This document shows, piece by piece, positions 38,616 to 47,906 of a stretch of DNA of 64,000 nucleotides. The stretch is taken from NCBI GenBank assembly GCA_963825555.1, contig CAWGTZ010000029.1, positions 46,925 to 110,924 on the forward strand. The letters are read 5' to 3'. The notes under the pieces are model-generated. The model was not told the origin of the DNA and did not search any database. It was given only the letters and a program-made list of their open reading frames with translations. The number at the start of each line of letters is the position of its first letter. Position 1 is the first letter of the stretch. The position numbers and the translations under genes were made by a program. The DNA is from JAGVSR01 sp963825555 (lineage in GTDB: Bacteria; Pseudomonadota; Alphaproteobacteria; Rhizobiales; Hyphomicrobiaceae).

Positions 38616-39251
38616 TCACCCGGGCGGCGTTGCGGCGATGAGCTTTAACAATTCGCTGTCCCTGGCGATCTGCTCCACGTCCGCGCACTGCGCCTTGGTG
38701 GCAGCCGTGCATTCGATCGTGACGGTATAGGGAACGCCGAACCGCGTGATTGTGTATTCGGCAATAGACCCTTCCATGCCCTCCTCGTCTTCCTCGTCGA
38801 AGACGGACACTTCCGGACCAACAGAGGGAGCCGCCCCCGGTTCGGTAGTGGGATAAATCGGGAAGTTCTCGTCGAAAGTATGCTGCACGCGCAGGTCCGC
38901 TGCGACGCTCACAGAGACATCGCCGTAGGTATCCACGATCTGATACCAGACGGGATTCGTCTCATCCGTGTGAATATCGCGCGTGCCCGTCGGCTGCGGC
39001 CCTAGCCCCGGAAACGAATTCTGAACGAGGCCAGGTGCACCCTGAAAACCCAGCACCGGCAATTTCACTTTGTCGAGACGAGAGGGTTCTGCAGGCGCGA
39101 GACCGCGCGCGGCTTCGTCCTTTCGCGCCGCCACGAACGACGCAATCTCCGAATTCGACCAATCGACGCTGAGGAGCTTGTCGTCGGCCTGTGCGTCCGC
39201 GCAGCCTGCGCACGCTATAGCCAGAGCAGCAAACCGCAGACTTGTACGCAC
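38616..39251 (-). CDS. Exported hypothetical protein
   Basis: A 211-residue protein with a signal peptide (LRFAALAIACAGCADAQADD). Two cysteines occur near the cleavage region, but neither sits in a good lipobox, so Sec cleavage after AQA is more likely than lipidation. The mature part has a Pro/Gly-rich stretch, a YTITRFGVPYTVTIEC strand pair and a closing helix. I recognise no family. It is convergent with the beta-helix gene, 11 bp away. Confidence 0.72.
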   Translation of the reverse strand: MRTSLRFAALAIACAGCADAQADDKLLSVDWSNSEIASFVAARKDEAARGLAPAEPSRLDKVKLPVLGFQGAPGLVQNSFPGLGPQPTGTRDIHTDETNPVWYQIVDTYGDVSVSVAADLRVQHTFDENFPIYPTTEPGAAPSVGPEVSVFDEEDEEGMEGSIAEYTITRFGVPYTVTIECTAATKAQCADVEQIARDSELLKLIAATPPG

Positions 39252-39419
39252 CGCTTTGTCCCCGAAAGATTTCCCCTGTCGAGCAGTCTAGCGTCTCCCC
39301 TCCCTGCACATCAAGCCGGGCGGGCGTCTATGCGGCATGGATCGCATGTTCTGGTCCTGCCACATGACATCTGTCATAGGCCTCGGCTAAAATGGCAGAA
39401 AAAAGGGGAAGGGCTCACG

Positions 39420-41825
39420 ATGACAGAGACAATGGCACCGGGACCGTCTGCGCCGCAACGCAACGGGCTGCGGTGGGGCTGGATTTTGGGCGGCTTCATC
39501 GCGCTCCTTATCCTCGTTGCACTGAGCCTTTTCTTCGCGCCACCGTCCACCTTCCTCACCTCGCTCGTGAAGCGGGCCGTGTTCGATGCCACCGGCCGTG
39601 AACTTAAGGTAGAGAGTTCCAGCTATGTCATTCGCGAGACCGTAACGGTCGAATTGAAGGGCGTAGCGCTCAGCGGACCACCCGGGCACTCATCCGACAC
39701 ACTTCTCACCGCGCGAACGGTGCGGGCCACGATGCCCCTGCGATCCGTTCTCGACCGAAAGCTCGACCTTACGACGCTGGAACTCGACGCGCCGGTCCTA
39801 AATCTCATCCGCAAACCCAACGGCGCGACGAACTGGACATCAGGACAAAAGGCAGAGGACGGCACGACGCTACCGGGCGATCTTCCCGCTATCCTCGCGT
39901 TACCGCCTACCGCCATTCGCAACGGCACGCTCCTCTATTCGGACGAAGGCGAAGTAACCTCTCTTCGGCTCGACACGATCGATGCAAAGCTGGCGGTGGA
40001 CCGCAAATACGGCGGCGCGGCCGCGCAAGGCAGTCTGCGTTACAACAACGAGCCGCTCACGTTCGACCTCACGCTCGCCGACGCGATGGCGGCCTTCGGC
40101 GGTAAGGCCACGACGATCGGGCTCGCCATCGACAGCCGCATCCTGAAGGCGAAGCTCTCGGGCGATGCGGCCATCGGCGAGCTGCCCATGCTCGTCGGCG
40201 AGATCGAAGCGACAACGCCCTCCGCGCGCGAACTCGCCGAATGGCTCGGTTTCGACGACAATCTGCCCGCGGGACTGGGCAGCCTCTCCTTCAAGGGAGG
40301 GACGGACGCGACCTCGGGGCAGACCCGAGGTGCGGGCGTCGCAGTTCTGCGCGACGAGTCCATCACCTATGACCTGACGGTGAAGGACCTGCGCAGCGCC
40401 CTGAATGGCGAGCCGTCCGGTTTCTCCGGAGATCTTTCCGCCGACAATCTTCAAGCCGCCGTCGACGGCACGATCGCCCTTGGCGACATACCGAAATTCG
40501 AAGGTGCTTTCAAAGCTGAGACACCCTCAATCGGCAAGCTCGCCCAGCGCCTGGGCGTTGCGAACGCAGCCGTTACGGCCCTTGGCCCCGGAACAGCCAA
40601 GGGCAAGGCCAAGATCGCCACTGGTGAAGATCTCGCGTTACAGGCCACCGAATTCGATGCCGACGGCCGCGCGGGCACCTTCAGTGGCACCCTTGCCCTT
40701 TCGGGAGCACGCCCCCGCATTGCAGGCGCGTTGGATATCTCCCAAATCGACTTCGATGCCCTTACCGGCCGTGTGCCGCAGCCACCCATGTCGCTCGCGC
40801 CGGAGGAACAGCCCGCAGACGAAGGGTTCGAAACAACGTGGGACGTGCTTGCCGCAGAACTCGATGAAATCGAGAACCCGCCACCGCCTGCCTTTGGCAT
40901 CGCGGCAGCGCCCGCACCTGCCTGGAGCACGACACCGATCGATCTTTCCGGCCTGCGCAGCGTGGATCTCGATCTCGATCTCACCTCACGAAAGGTCAAG
41001 TTCGGCACGCTCGACCTCAAGGATGCCCGCATCAGGACACTCCTCGACAATGGCGAGCTGACCGCAAAGATCGAGAGCATCTCAGTTGGTGCGGGCAAGG
41101 GCACCGGCGCCATCGACCTCAAGGCCCGCGGCGCCGAGCACGCCGCCGCCATCACGCTGAACCTTACCGGTGTGGAGGCCGAGCCGATCACTTACGAGTT
41201 GTCCGGAAAAGCGCTCCTGAAAGGCACATCCGACGTCAGCATCAACACGTCCGCCTCGGGCAAATCCCTCAATCAGCTCGTTTCGAGCTTGGCCGGCAAT
41301 GCCCGCTTCGACATGAACAAGGGCCGCCTGCGCGGCTGGGACATCGGCCGCATGGTCGAGGAACTCTGGAACTACAAGGGCTGGGGCTACAATCCCCAGA
41401 GAAACACGCCCGTCGACAAACTTACCGCCAACTACACCATCAAGGCCGGCACCGTGCGCTCCGCTCCGGATCTCACCCTATCCGGCCCGAACGCGGGGCT
41501 GCGCTCCACCGGCGATGTCGTGATGCCGCGCCGTCTCATCGACCAGACCGTGAAGGTGCAGAACCTGTTTTTCAACATAGTCGTCAAGGGCGACTGGACG
41601 AAAAAGCTCTGGATCGGGCCGGCTTTTCTCGCAGGGCTGAAGCAGGACCCGATGGGTGCGGCACCTGTAGTTCCACCGGCCACACAGCTTCCGCGTGCAA
41701 TACCTGCTGACGTCATGGCCCGTATCGAGCGTATTCTCGATACTCCGGAGACGGCTCAGCGCCTGACGCCCAGTGCAAAAACATTTCTGCAATCGCTGCT
41801 TGCAGCGGGGCGGTCGGAGTCCTGA
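39420..41825 (+). CDS. AsmA-family envelope protein
   Basis: An 801-residue protein with one N-terminal membrane helix (WGWILGGFIALLILVALSLFFAP) and a large periplasmic part. It has the AsmA N-terminal pattern (VKRAVFDATGRELKVESSSYVIRETVTVELKGVALSG) and the C-terminal AsmA region (GKSLNQLVSSLAGNARFDMNKGRLRGWDI), then GDVVMPRRLIDQTVKVQ. The family forms long grooved beta-structures and is linked to lipid transport between envelope membranes. The ATG at 39420 is chosen because GGGGAAGGG precedes it; the frame is open to 39330. Confidence 0.86.
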   Translation: MTETMAPGPSAPQRNGLRWGWILGGFIALLILVALSLFFAPPSTFLTSLVKRAVFDATGRELKVESSSYVIRETVTVELKGVALSGPPGHSSDTLLTARTVRATMPLRSVLDRKLDLTTLELDAPVLNLIRKPNGATNWTSGQKAEDGTTLPGDLPAILALPPTAIRNGTLLYSDEGEVTSLRLDTIDAKLAVDRKYGGAAAQGSLRYNNEPLTFDLTLADAMAAFGGKATTIGLAIDSRILKAKLSGDAAIGELPMLVGEIEATTPSARELAEWLGFDDNLPAGLGSLSFKGGTDATSGQTRGAGVAVLRDESITYDLTVKDLRSALNGEPSGFSGDLSADNLQAAVDGTIALGDIPKFEGAFKAETPSIGKLAQRLGVANAAVTALGPGTAKGKAKIATGEDLALQATEFDADGRAGTFSGTLALSGARPRIAGALDISQIDFDALTGRVPQPPMSLAPEEQPADEGFETTWDVLAAELDEIENPPPPAFGIAAAPAPAWSTTPIDLSGLRSVDLDLDLTSRKVKFGTLDLKDARIRTLLDNGELTAKIESISVGAGKGTGAIDLKARGAEHAAAITLNLTGVEAEPITYELSGKALLKGTSDVSINTSASGKSLNQLVSSLAGNARFDMNKGRLRGWDIGRMVEELWNYKGWGYNPQRNTPVDKLTANYTIKAGTVRSAPDLTLSGPNAGLRSTGDVVMPRRLIDQTVKVQNLFFNIVVKGDWTKKLWIGPAFLAGLKQDPMGAAPVVPPATQLPRAIPADVMARIERILDTPETAQRLTPSAKTFLQSLLAAGRSES

Positions 41826-41935
41826 TCGTTTCCGAGACCGGCGTTGCGTTGCATCGCACATGCCGATTGGGCATACTTTAAGGGGGAGGCTGGGATTGCG
41901 AAACGCGAAACCGGGACTGACAGGGGGATATCGTA

Positions 41936-43432
41936 TTGGCGTCACGTCCAACTGAAGGTCGCCTAGGCGTCTTGCGCCGCGGCGTGCTTGTCATTTTGCT
42001 CGCCCTCGCAACGACAGCGGCGCCGGCCAACGAAAGCAAGGTTGCGGCCCCGTCTGAAACGCGCTTGGCGCTCTCTGGGCGCGATATCGTGAGCCACGCC
42101 CTCTTGCGCGCCGTCGGCGGAGGTGCTGGCACCGCGGCTCCCACGACGGAACGCTTTCCCTCGCCACCTCTTCCGGAATGTCCGCCGGAACAGGCCAGCG
42201 CGACAGACGGAACGGCACGCGTGCAATTGGCCAAGTGCCAACTCGCGCCGCCCACACCAGCGCCCGAGCCCGAACCCACGCCAGGCCCGCCGCCGGAGCC
42301 GCCCAAGCCGCAGTTTGCCTACCATCCGCCCGGCGATCTCATCGAGAAAGACAAGGGGCGGGGCCGCGAAAGCGATCGCTACGTCTATCTTCCCGACATC
42401 ATCTTTCCCCTGAAACTTGGTGACGGCCGCTATCCGCACATGAACTCGCAGATTTGGGGCTTCGGCGGCGGCGGTTGGGGCGGTAAGGGCGCCGCAGGCG
42501 GCAGCGAAAGCGACCGGCGCAATTACGATCCCATGCAGCAGCGCGACAATTACTGCGAAGTGCGCGGCTGGAACATGCCGCTCTGTCCCGCAGGCGCGGG
42601 CCATCAGGGTCAGGATATCCGCCCGCCGTCATTCAAGGACAACAACTGGGAAGCCGTCGCTGTCGTTGATGGCACGATCACCAATGTTACACGCAACACA
42701 ACCGTGCAGCTGAAAGGCAAGGACGGGACCGACTACTATTATCTTCACATGCACCCGCGTTCTATTGCGGTGAAGAAGGGCCAGAGCGTCAAACAGGGTC
42801 AGGTGCTCGGCAAAGTTTCCAAGTACATGAACGGCTCGCCCTCGACGAGCCTGCATCTGCATTTCCACGCGCGCCAGACCATCAAGGTCGGCAACAAGAC
42901 GCTTTCGGTCTACGTGCCGGTTTTCACCTCGCTCATCGCCGCGCTGCGGCGTGACAAGGGGATTGAATCCGGGATTGGCGAGGATGGCATGCTGTTCGCC
43001 GATGCGGATTATGAAATCGGGGTGACACCTCCGCCGCCCCCGCCGGAACCTGAGCCGCAGCCCGAGCCGACCCCGGTGCCACCCCCTGTGCCGCCAGAGC
43101 CCACGCCCTCGCCCGAACCGGCGCCTCAGCCCGAACCTGCCCCTCAGCCGGAGCCCGCCCCCGAACCGGCACCAGAACCACAGCCTGAACCCGAGCCTGG
43201 ACCGTCGCCAGAACCGGCTCCCACACCCGAGCCAGCGCCTGAGCCAGAGCCCCAGCCGACACCTGAGCCGGCACCTGAACCGTCTCCGGAACCCCCTCCT
43301 GCGCCGGAGCCGCAACCTGAGCCTGCACCCCAACCCACGCCGGAGCCCGCCCCAGCACCAGAACCGGCGCCCGAACCGGCACCAGAGCCCGCGCCGCAAC
43401 CGCAGCCTGAGCCTGCCTGCGCCTGCGCCTGA
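41936..43432 (+). CDS. M23-type peptidase-like protein with PEP-repeat tail (frameshifted)
   Basis: The start is a TTG with an AGGGGG site eight bases upstream, followed by a signal peptide (VLRRGVLVILLALATTAAPA). Near residues 222-325 is an M23/LytM-like domain: GHQGQDIRP (HxGxD), a YYYLHMHPRSIAVKKGQSVKQGQVLGK strand pair and LHLHFHA (HxH). M23 enzymes cut peptidoglycan crosslinks. The remaining 130 residues are a Pro/Glu/Ala repeat (PEPAPEPAPEP). The frame ends in PACACA, but shifting +1 at 43415/43416 continues the repeat and adds a Trp-rich end, stopping at 43526. The listed end is the literal stop. Confidence 0.8.
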   Translation: MASRPTEGRLGVLRRGVLVILLALATTAAPANESKVAAPSETRLALSGRDIVSHALLRAVGGGAGTAAPTTERFPSPPLPECPPEQASATDGTARVQLAKCQLAPPTPAPEPEPTPGPPPEPPKPQFAYHPPGDLIEKDKGRGRESDRYVYLPDIIFPLKLGDGRYPHMNSQIWGFGGGGWGGKGAAGGSESDRRNYDPMQQRDNYCEVRGWNMPLCPAGAGHQGQDIRPPSFKDNNWEAVAVVDGTITNVTRNTTVQLKGKDGTDYYYLHMHPRSIAVKKGQSVKQGQVLGKVSKYMNGSPSTSLHLHFHARQTIKVGNKTLSVYVPVFTSLIAALRRDKGIESGIGEDGMLFADADYEIGVTPPPPPPEPEPQPEPTPVPPPVPPEPTPSPEPAPQPEPAPQPEPAPEPAPEPQPEPEPGPSPEPAPTPEPAPEPEPQPTPEPAPEPSPEPPPAPEPQPEPAPQPTPEPAPAPEPAPEPAPEPAPQPQPEPACACA

Positions 43433-43526
43433 ACCCCCGCCGACGCCCGAGCCGGCTCCCGAAACCGGATGGTGGCAGTGGATCAAGGATGGCGTTTCCA
43501 ACTGGTGGTCAAGTTGGTGGGAGTGA
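43412..43526 (+). other. Out-of-frame continuation of the PEP-repeat protein
   Basis: CCTG occurs twice in tandem at 43412-43419. Removing one copy restores PEPAPAPEPPPTPEPAPETG and a C-terminus WWQWIKDGVSNWWSSWWE with a stop at 43524-43526. The amphipathic Trp-rich ending would bind membrane or wall surface. As read, the gene is truncated by 31 codons. Causes could be a genuine mutation, slippage-based switching, or a sequence error in the repeat. Confidence 0.7.
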
Positions 43527-43609
43527 TCCTCCAACCCGCCGAATACATCGCGCTCCGGTCTGTGCAATGCCCACATGCAGACGACGCGCCCGATCAGAAG
43601 AGGTGAGAG

Positions 43610-46600
43610 ATGACGAAGCGCAAACCTGCCCGCCTTGCTGCGGCAGCGCTGACTGTCCTGATCCTGCCCTGCCTTGCTCTGCCATCCGCAGCGCAGGACC
43701 GGAAGCCGAACTACGACCGATTGCAGAACATGCTGGAGGAGAAGTTCGCGCCGCGCGACGACAAGGTCGCTCCCTCTTATTCCGTCGAAGAGCCCACAAC
43801 AGCCGGGAGCCCCTCCGGCGATGGAGCAGACAAAACACGCCGCGGTGAGGATGTCCCGCGCTCGCTCTCCAACGCCCCTGACCGCGACCCGTCGGACCGA
43901 AAGCGATCGAAGCGCGACAAATTCGAGTGGGTAAAGCCCGACTTCAAGGCTTTGGAGAAGAAGCGCGAAGGTTCCAGATCCAGAAAGTCTGGCAAATCCG
44001 GCTCCTGGTTCGACAACTTTATGGGCGGCGTGAAGGAGAAAGTATGGGGCAAACCCTCATCGTCACTGGCCCCGGCTTCGGCGCCGTTTCTTGTCGCGAA
44101 CGTCATGGGTTTCGGCTCCACGCCGGCCACAAGCGATGCACGCGCGCCGGTTGTCAAGACCGGCGGTGCCGGGACCAACGAGGCGGCCGCACCCGAGATC
44201 CCGGTGGCGAAAAAGAACAGCTACATGATCCAGCTGAAGCCGGACGTGACCGAGGAACAGATCCAGGCCCTCCTGCAAAAATACGACCTGAAAATCACCA
44301 AGGTCATCGGAGCGCTCGGGGTCATCACGGTCGAGCAGATCGAGACGGCTGCGAGCCTTGACGAAACTGTACCGCCCGAACCGGAGGTGACTGATCCAAA
44401 GAAAAAACTCGAACTCATTCTCGACCCGCCACTTATCAAGTCGCTTCGCAAGGAAGACATAGTCGACGCGGCATTTGTCGACAGCCTCATCGGCAACAAG
44501 GCTCTACCCAAACCCTCAGGGGCCGAGGTCAAAACCGGCGACAAGACTTACAGCTGGCGTTGGCAGCCCGGCGATACTCCCGACGGCAATTGGGGACTGA
44601 AAAGGATGCGCATCCCCACGATGTGGTCCCTCATTACGCGCCATCGCGCGGCCAATCCGGATTCGCCGCGACCCAAGATCGGCATCATCGACGTCGGCTT
44701 CACCGAAAACGCCAACGTAAAATACAAACTCGCACGCGGCACGCTGCGGCCGCCACTCGTACGGCCCGATTGTGAAACGAACCACGGCACGCACGTCGCC
44801 GGCATTATTGGCGCCAAGCAGGGTGCCGCCCCAGGCATCGACGGCATCGTTCCTGACGCCGACCTGGAGGCTGTGGCCATCTCGGCTGAGTTCATCGGCG
44901 AGCGCGACAGGCTCGACGCGGACGAGAGCTGGCAGGCACAGGCCATGCTATTCTCCGACGTGCTCTCCAACACGATGGTCTATCTGACCGACAACCTGCG
45001 CACGGGGGAAAACCTGCGCGTGGTCAACGTGAGTCTCGCCTACAATTTCATGGCACGCGGCGTACTGGGCGATGCCGATCCCGATACGGTTGAGGGCCTA
45101 AAGCTGCACATCGCCGAACAGGCCAGCGTCATCCGCACCATGGCTCGCCTCGTCGAGAATGAGGTTCTGTTCGTAGTGGCCGCCGGCAATGACAGTGAGG
45201 GGCTGGAACAACCTCTGCACACCCGCTGGGCCTCGCCGTTCGCATGGGCTGGTACCTACGAATGGACCAGCGGACCGCCCGTTCGCAACATTGTTGTCGT
45301 CGAGGCAATCGACCGCGACGGTACGCGCGCGGCATTCTCCAACATCGGAGGTCATGTTGCAGCACCCGGCGTCGACATCATGAGTACGCTCGGCAGCACG
45401 ACCTCTCCGTTTGCCGTCTGCTCCGGCACATCGCAAGCCGCTCCCCACGTCACGGCACTTGCGGCTCTGCTCTTCGAACTCGCGCCGTCGAAAACGCCGG
45501 CGGACGTCATCGCGGCACTCATCGAGGGCGGCGACCCCGCACCGGTAAGTGGCGCGGGTGCACCGCGCGTCAATTCTATTGAGAGTGCCATCAGCATCGG
45601 GGAAGACACACGCCGTCTACTGGCCGACCTCGATGGTAACGGCACGGTCAACTCAGACGACCTGAAGATCTTCGCCCGCCAACTTGCGGCAATCGATGCC
45701 GCTGCCGCCACAGAGGCCGCCTTCACCGAAGATCTCAACGGTGATGGCGTCGTGGACGATAACGAATGCCACTTCCCGCGCATTGATCTGAACGGCGACG
45801 GGCAGGCCTCCGTGCGCGCGACAAAGACCGCGCGCAATCCCGCACTCAAATCCGACCTGGCGCCCATCGAAAGTGCCTGGGCAGCAGCGGCCGAGACGCT
45901 CAAAACAGCCATGGCAGAGACAGGGCTTACAGCGCGCATCGCCCACGTTCTGGTCGCCACAACCGATGGCGACCCCCCCTCGGCACCCGAGCAATGCCGA
46001 CGCCGCGACGGCGCGCTGATCGCGGTGCTCAACCCGCCCTCCGGCGACGAAGGCACGGCACCATCAACGGACGGAAGCTCCAGCAGCGACACAGCGAGCG
46101 AACCGGGCAGCGACCTCGGCGGAGTCCTCATCGCCGATGCCGGAACCGTCGGCGGAACGCCCGCCCCCAGCGCCGATGTCCGCGCCGAAGTGGCCAAGGG
46201 CGTGGACAACCTGAAGAAGGACAACCCCGACCTCAAGGTCGTCATCAATCCGGCGACCGGCCTTCCGAGCCGTATCACCGGCTTCAAGCCCGATCCAACC
46301 CTGCTGGCCGCCGGCGCGCGGCCATCCGCGGATCAGAGTGAGGAGGAGACGCGTCGGATCGTGGAAAACTTTCTTGCCACCAGTGGCCTGACCGCCGCGC
46401 TGCCGACCCGCAACAAGCAGGCCGAACTGCAATACACCGGCCGCCGCAAGGACCCGGACTTCCCGGGTCGCTACATCGCCAATGTCGAGCAGCGCGTCGG
46501 TGGCGTGAAGGTATTCGGCTCGTCCGCCAAGCTGACAGTCGAGAACTCGCTGGGCGTCACGCGCTTCCAAGGTTCGACGTCCGCCGCAGCCGTGACCGAC

Positions 46601-47863
46601 ACAGTGCCAGCCGTCACCGAGGATGTGGCGACGGTTGCCGCCCGCAAGCGGCTTGCCGAGCTTCTTCGCGGCTCGGTCAATTCTCCCGCGCCGCCCCTCC
46701 CAATGGGCCCCAACCCGGACACCGCACCGGCCAGCAGCGAGCTCGTCGTGTTCGATCCGGCCCTGTTGCGAGCCCGCATTCCCGGCGGGACAAGGCTTGC
46801 CTGGATGATATCGATCGACAGCTTCCGCATTTTCGTCGATGCCAAAACTGGCGAGGTGTTCCACTATTACCGCGACAAGCCGACAGGCCTCATTCGCCGC
46901 ATCTACGATCTTGGCAGCCCGTCGTCGGAAGCCGCGGCCATTGTGGACGAAGCCGGCAAGGCGAGCGGCGCGGCCGTTCCCGCAGACGCGGAGGACGCGT
47001 TCCGCTACACGGGCGCAGTGCGCGACTTCTTCTTCCTTGTCTTTGGCCGCAATAGCTACGACGACAACGACGGCGACGGTCCCAACGGCGGTGCGCCGCT
47101 GGAATCCTTCGTGCGCTACGGCACGGTGCGTAATGCCTACTGGTGTCCCTCCAAGTCCTATCATTGCCCGAAAGCCAACGCGATGGTCTTCGGACCCGGA
47201 TACGCCGGTGCCGTCGACATCGTTGCCCATGAAATGTCGCATGGCGTCATCCAGCATGAAGCCAATCTCATTTACTCCGATGAACCCGGCGCCGTGAACG
47301 AGAGCATCGCGGACATCTTCGCTGCACTCATCGAGTTTTACGCCAAGGGCGATGCTGCCAACTGGCTCATCGGCAAATCGGCTCCCGGCTACTCGCCAGA
47401 CCGGCCGTTGCGCAGCTTTGCCGCCCCGAACCTGACCAAGCCCGACGGCACATCGCTGTTCGACAGAAACCAGAACTTCTCCAGCACCAACCGAGGTCAG
47501 CCCGACCACTACTCGGATGTCGTCAGGCCCGACGATCCCCTGTGCGCCTCCACATGGCTCAACGACAACGGATGCGTACACTTCAACAGCGGCATTCTGA
47601 ACAAGTTCGCCTATCTCGTTTCGGAGGGCGGTGAGCATCGCGGGACGACGGTCCAGGGCCTCGGCCGCCCCAAGCTCGCCCACCTCACCTATCGCACGCT
47701 GACGACGAACCTGAGCCAGACGGCAACTCTCGTCGAAGCGGCCGAAGGCTATCTGCAATCATGCCTGGATCTGACAACCAAGCAGGGCAGCGGCTTCACG
47801 GAAAGCGATTGCGATCAAGTATTGGCGGCCCAGCAGGCCGTGGGGCTGATCTTCGGAAGTTGA
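43610..47863 (+). CDS. Double protease: subtilisin (S8) + EF-hand linker + thermolysin (M4)
   Basis: A 1417-residue secreted protein. It has a signal peptide (LAAAALTVLILPCLALPSAAQ), a charged N-terminal region of about 170 residues, and an inhibitor-like prosegment (KKNSYMIQLKPDVTEEQIQALL). The S8 domain has Asp near 361 (IGIIDVGF), His near 391 (NHGTHVAGIIG), the oxyanion Asn (VVAAGND) and Ser near 608 (GTSQAAPHV). Three Ca-loop motifs (DLDGNGTVNSDD, DLNGDGVVDDNE, DLNGDGQAS) lie near 673-735. A fungalysin/thermolysin propeptide region spans about 905-1020. The M4 domain has HEMSH near 1207-1211, Glu near 1231 (NESIAD) and VHFNSGI near 1324. His-to-Glu spacing of 24 equals thermolysin. Both active sites look intact. 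Confidence 0.9.
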   Translation: MTKRKPARLAAAALTVLILPCLALPSAAQDRKPNYDRLQNMLEEKFAPRDDKVAPSYSVEEPTTAGSPSGDGADKTRRGEDVPRSLSNAPDRDPSDRKRSKRDKFEWVKPDFKALEKKREGSRSRKSGKSGSWFDNFMGGVKEKVWGKPSSSLAPASAPFLVANVMGFGSTPATSDARAPVVKTGGAGTNEAAAPEIPVAKKNSYMIQLKPDVTEEQIQALLQKYDLKITKVIGALGVITVEQIETAASLDETVPPEPEVTDPKKKLELILDPPLIKSLRKEDIVDAAFVDSLIGNKALPKPSGAEVKTGDKTYSWRWQPGDTPDGNWGLKRMRIPTMWSLITRHRAANPDSPRPKIGIIDVGFTENANVKYKLARGTLRPPLVRPDCETNHGTHVAGIIGAKQGAAPGIDGIVPDADLEAVAISAEFIGERDRLDADESWQAQAMLFSDVLSNTMVYLTDNLRTGENLRVVNVSLAYNFMARGVLGDADPDTVEGLKLHIAEQASVIRTMARLVENEVLFVVAAGNDSEGLEQPLHTRWASPFAWAGTYEWTSGPPVRNIVVVEAIDRDGTRAAFSNIGGHVAAPGVDIMSTLGSTTSPFAVCSGTSQAAPHVTALAALLFELAPSKTPADVIAALIEGGDPAPVSGAGAPRVNSIESAISIGEDTRRLLADLDGNGTVNSDDLKIFARQLAAIDAAAATEAAFTEDLNGDGVVDDNECHFPRIDLNGDGQASVRATKTARNPALKSDLAPIESAWAAAAETLKTAMAETGLTARIAHVLVATTDGDPPSAPEQCRRRDGALIAVLNPPSGDEGTAPSTDGSSSSDTASEPGSDLGGVLIADAGTVGGTPAPSADVRAEVAKGVDNLKKDNPDLKVVINPATGLPSRITGFKPDPTLLAAGARPSADQSEEETRRIVENFLATSGLTAALPTRNKQAELQYTGRRKDPDFPGRYIANVEQRVGGVKVFGSSAKLTVENSLGVTRFQGSTSAAAVTDTVPAVTEDVATVAARKRLAELLRGSVNSPAPPLPMGPNPDTAPASSELVVFDPALLRARIPGGTRLAWMISIDSFRIFVDAKTGEVFHYYRDKPTGLIRRIYDLGSPSSEAAAIVDEAGKASGAAVPADAEDAFRYTGAVRDFFFLVFGRNSYDDNDGDGPNGGAPLESFVRYGTVRNAYWCPSKSYHCPKANAMVFGPGYAGAVDIVAHEMSHGVIQHEANLIYSDEPGAVNESIADIFAALIEFYAKGDAANWLIGKSAPGYSPDRPLRSFAAPNLTKPDGTSLFDRNQNFSSTNRGQPDHYSDVVRPDDPLCASTWLNDNGCVHFNSGILNKFAYLVSEGGEHRGTTVQGLGRPKLAHLTYRTLTTNLSQTATLVEAAEGYLQSCLDLTTKQGSGFTESDCDQVLAAQQAVGLIFGS

Positions 47864-47906
47864 CGCTTCCGCCGCAACGCGCTCGGCACCCCTGCCAGAT
47901 GACGCA

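Noticed and set aside
43042..43432. Possible CRISPR-like or tandem DNA repeat
   Set aside because: The repetition is short (6-12 bp), codon-aligned and encodes PEPAP units; there are no spacers and no cas genes.
42629..43576. Arg/Gly/Leu repeat protein on the minus strand
   Set aside because: It is the reverse translation of the Pro/Glu repeat region, so its repetitiveness is inherited from the real gene.
46064..47758. 564-codon minus-strand open frame inside the double protease gene
   Set aside because: The plus-strand frame contains intact M4 motifs, so the reverse frame is a shadow.
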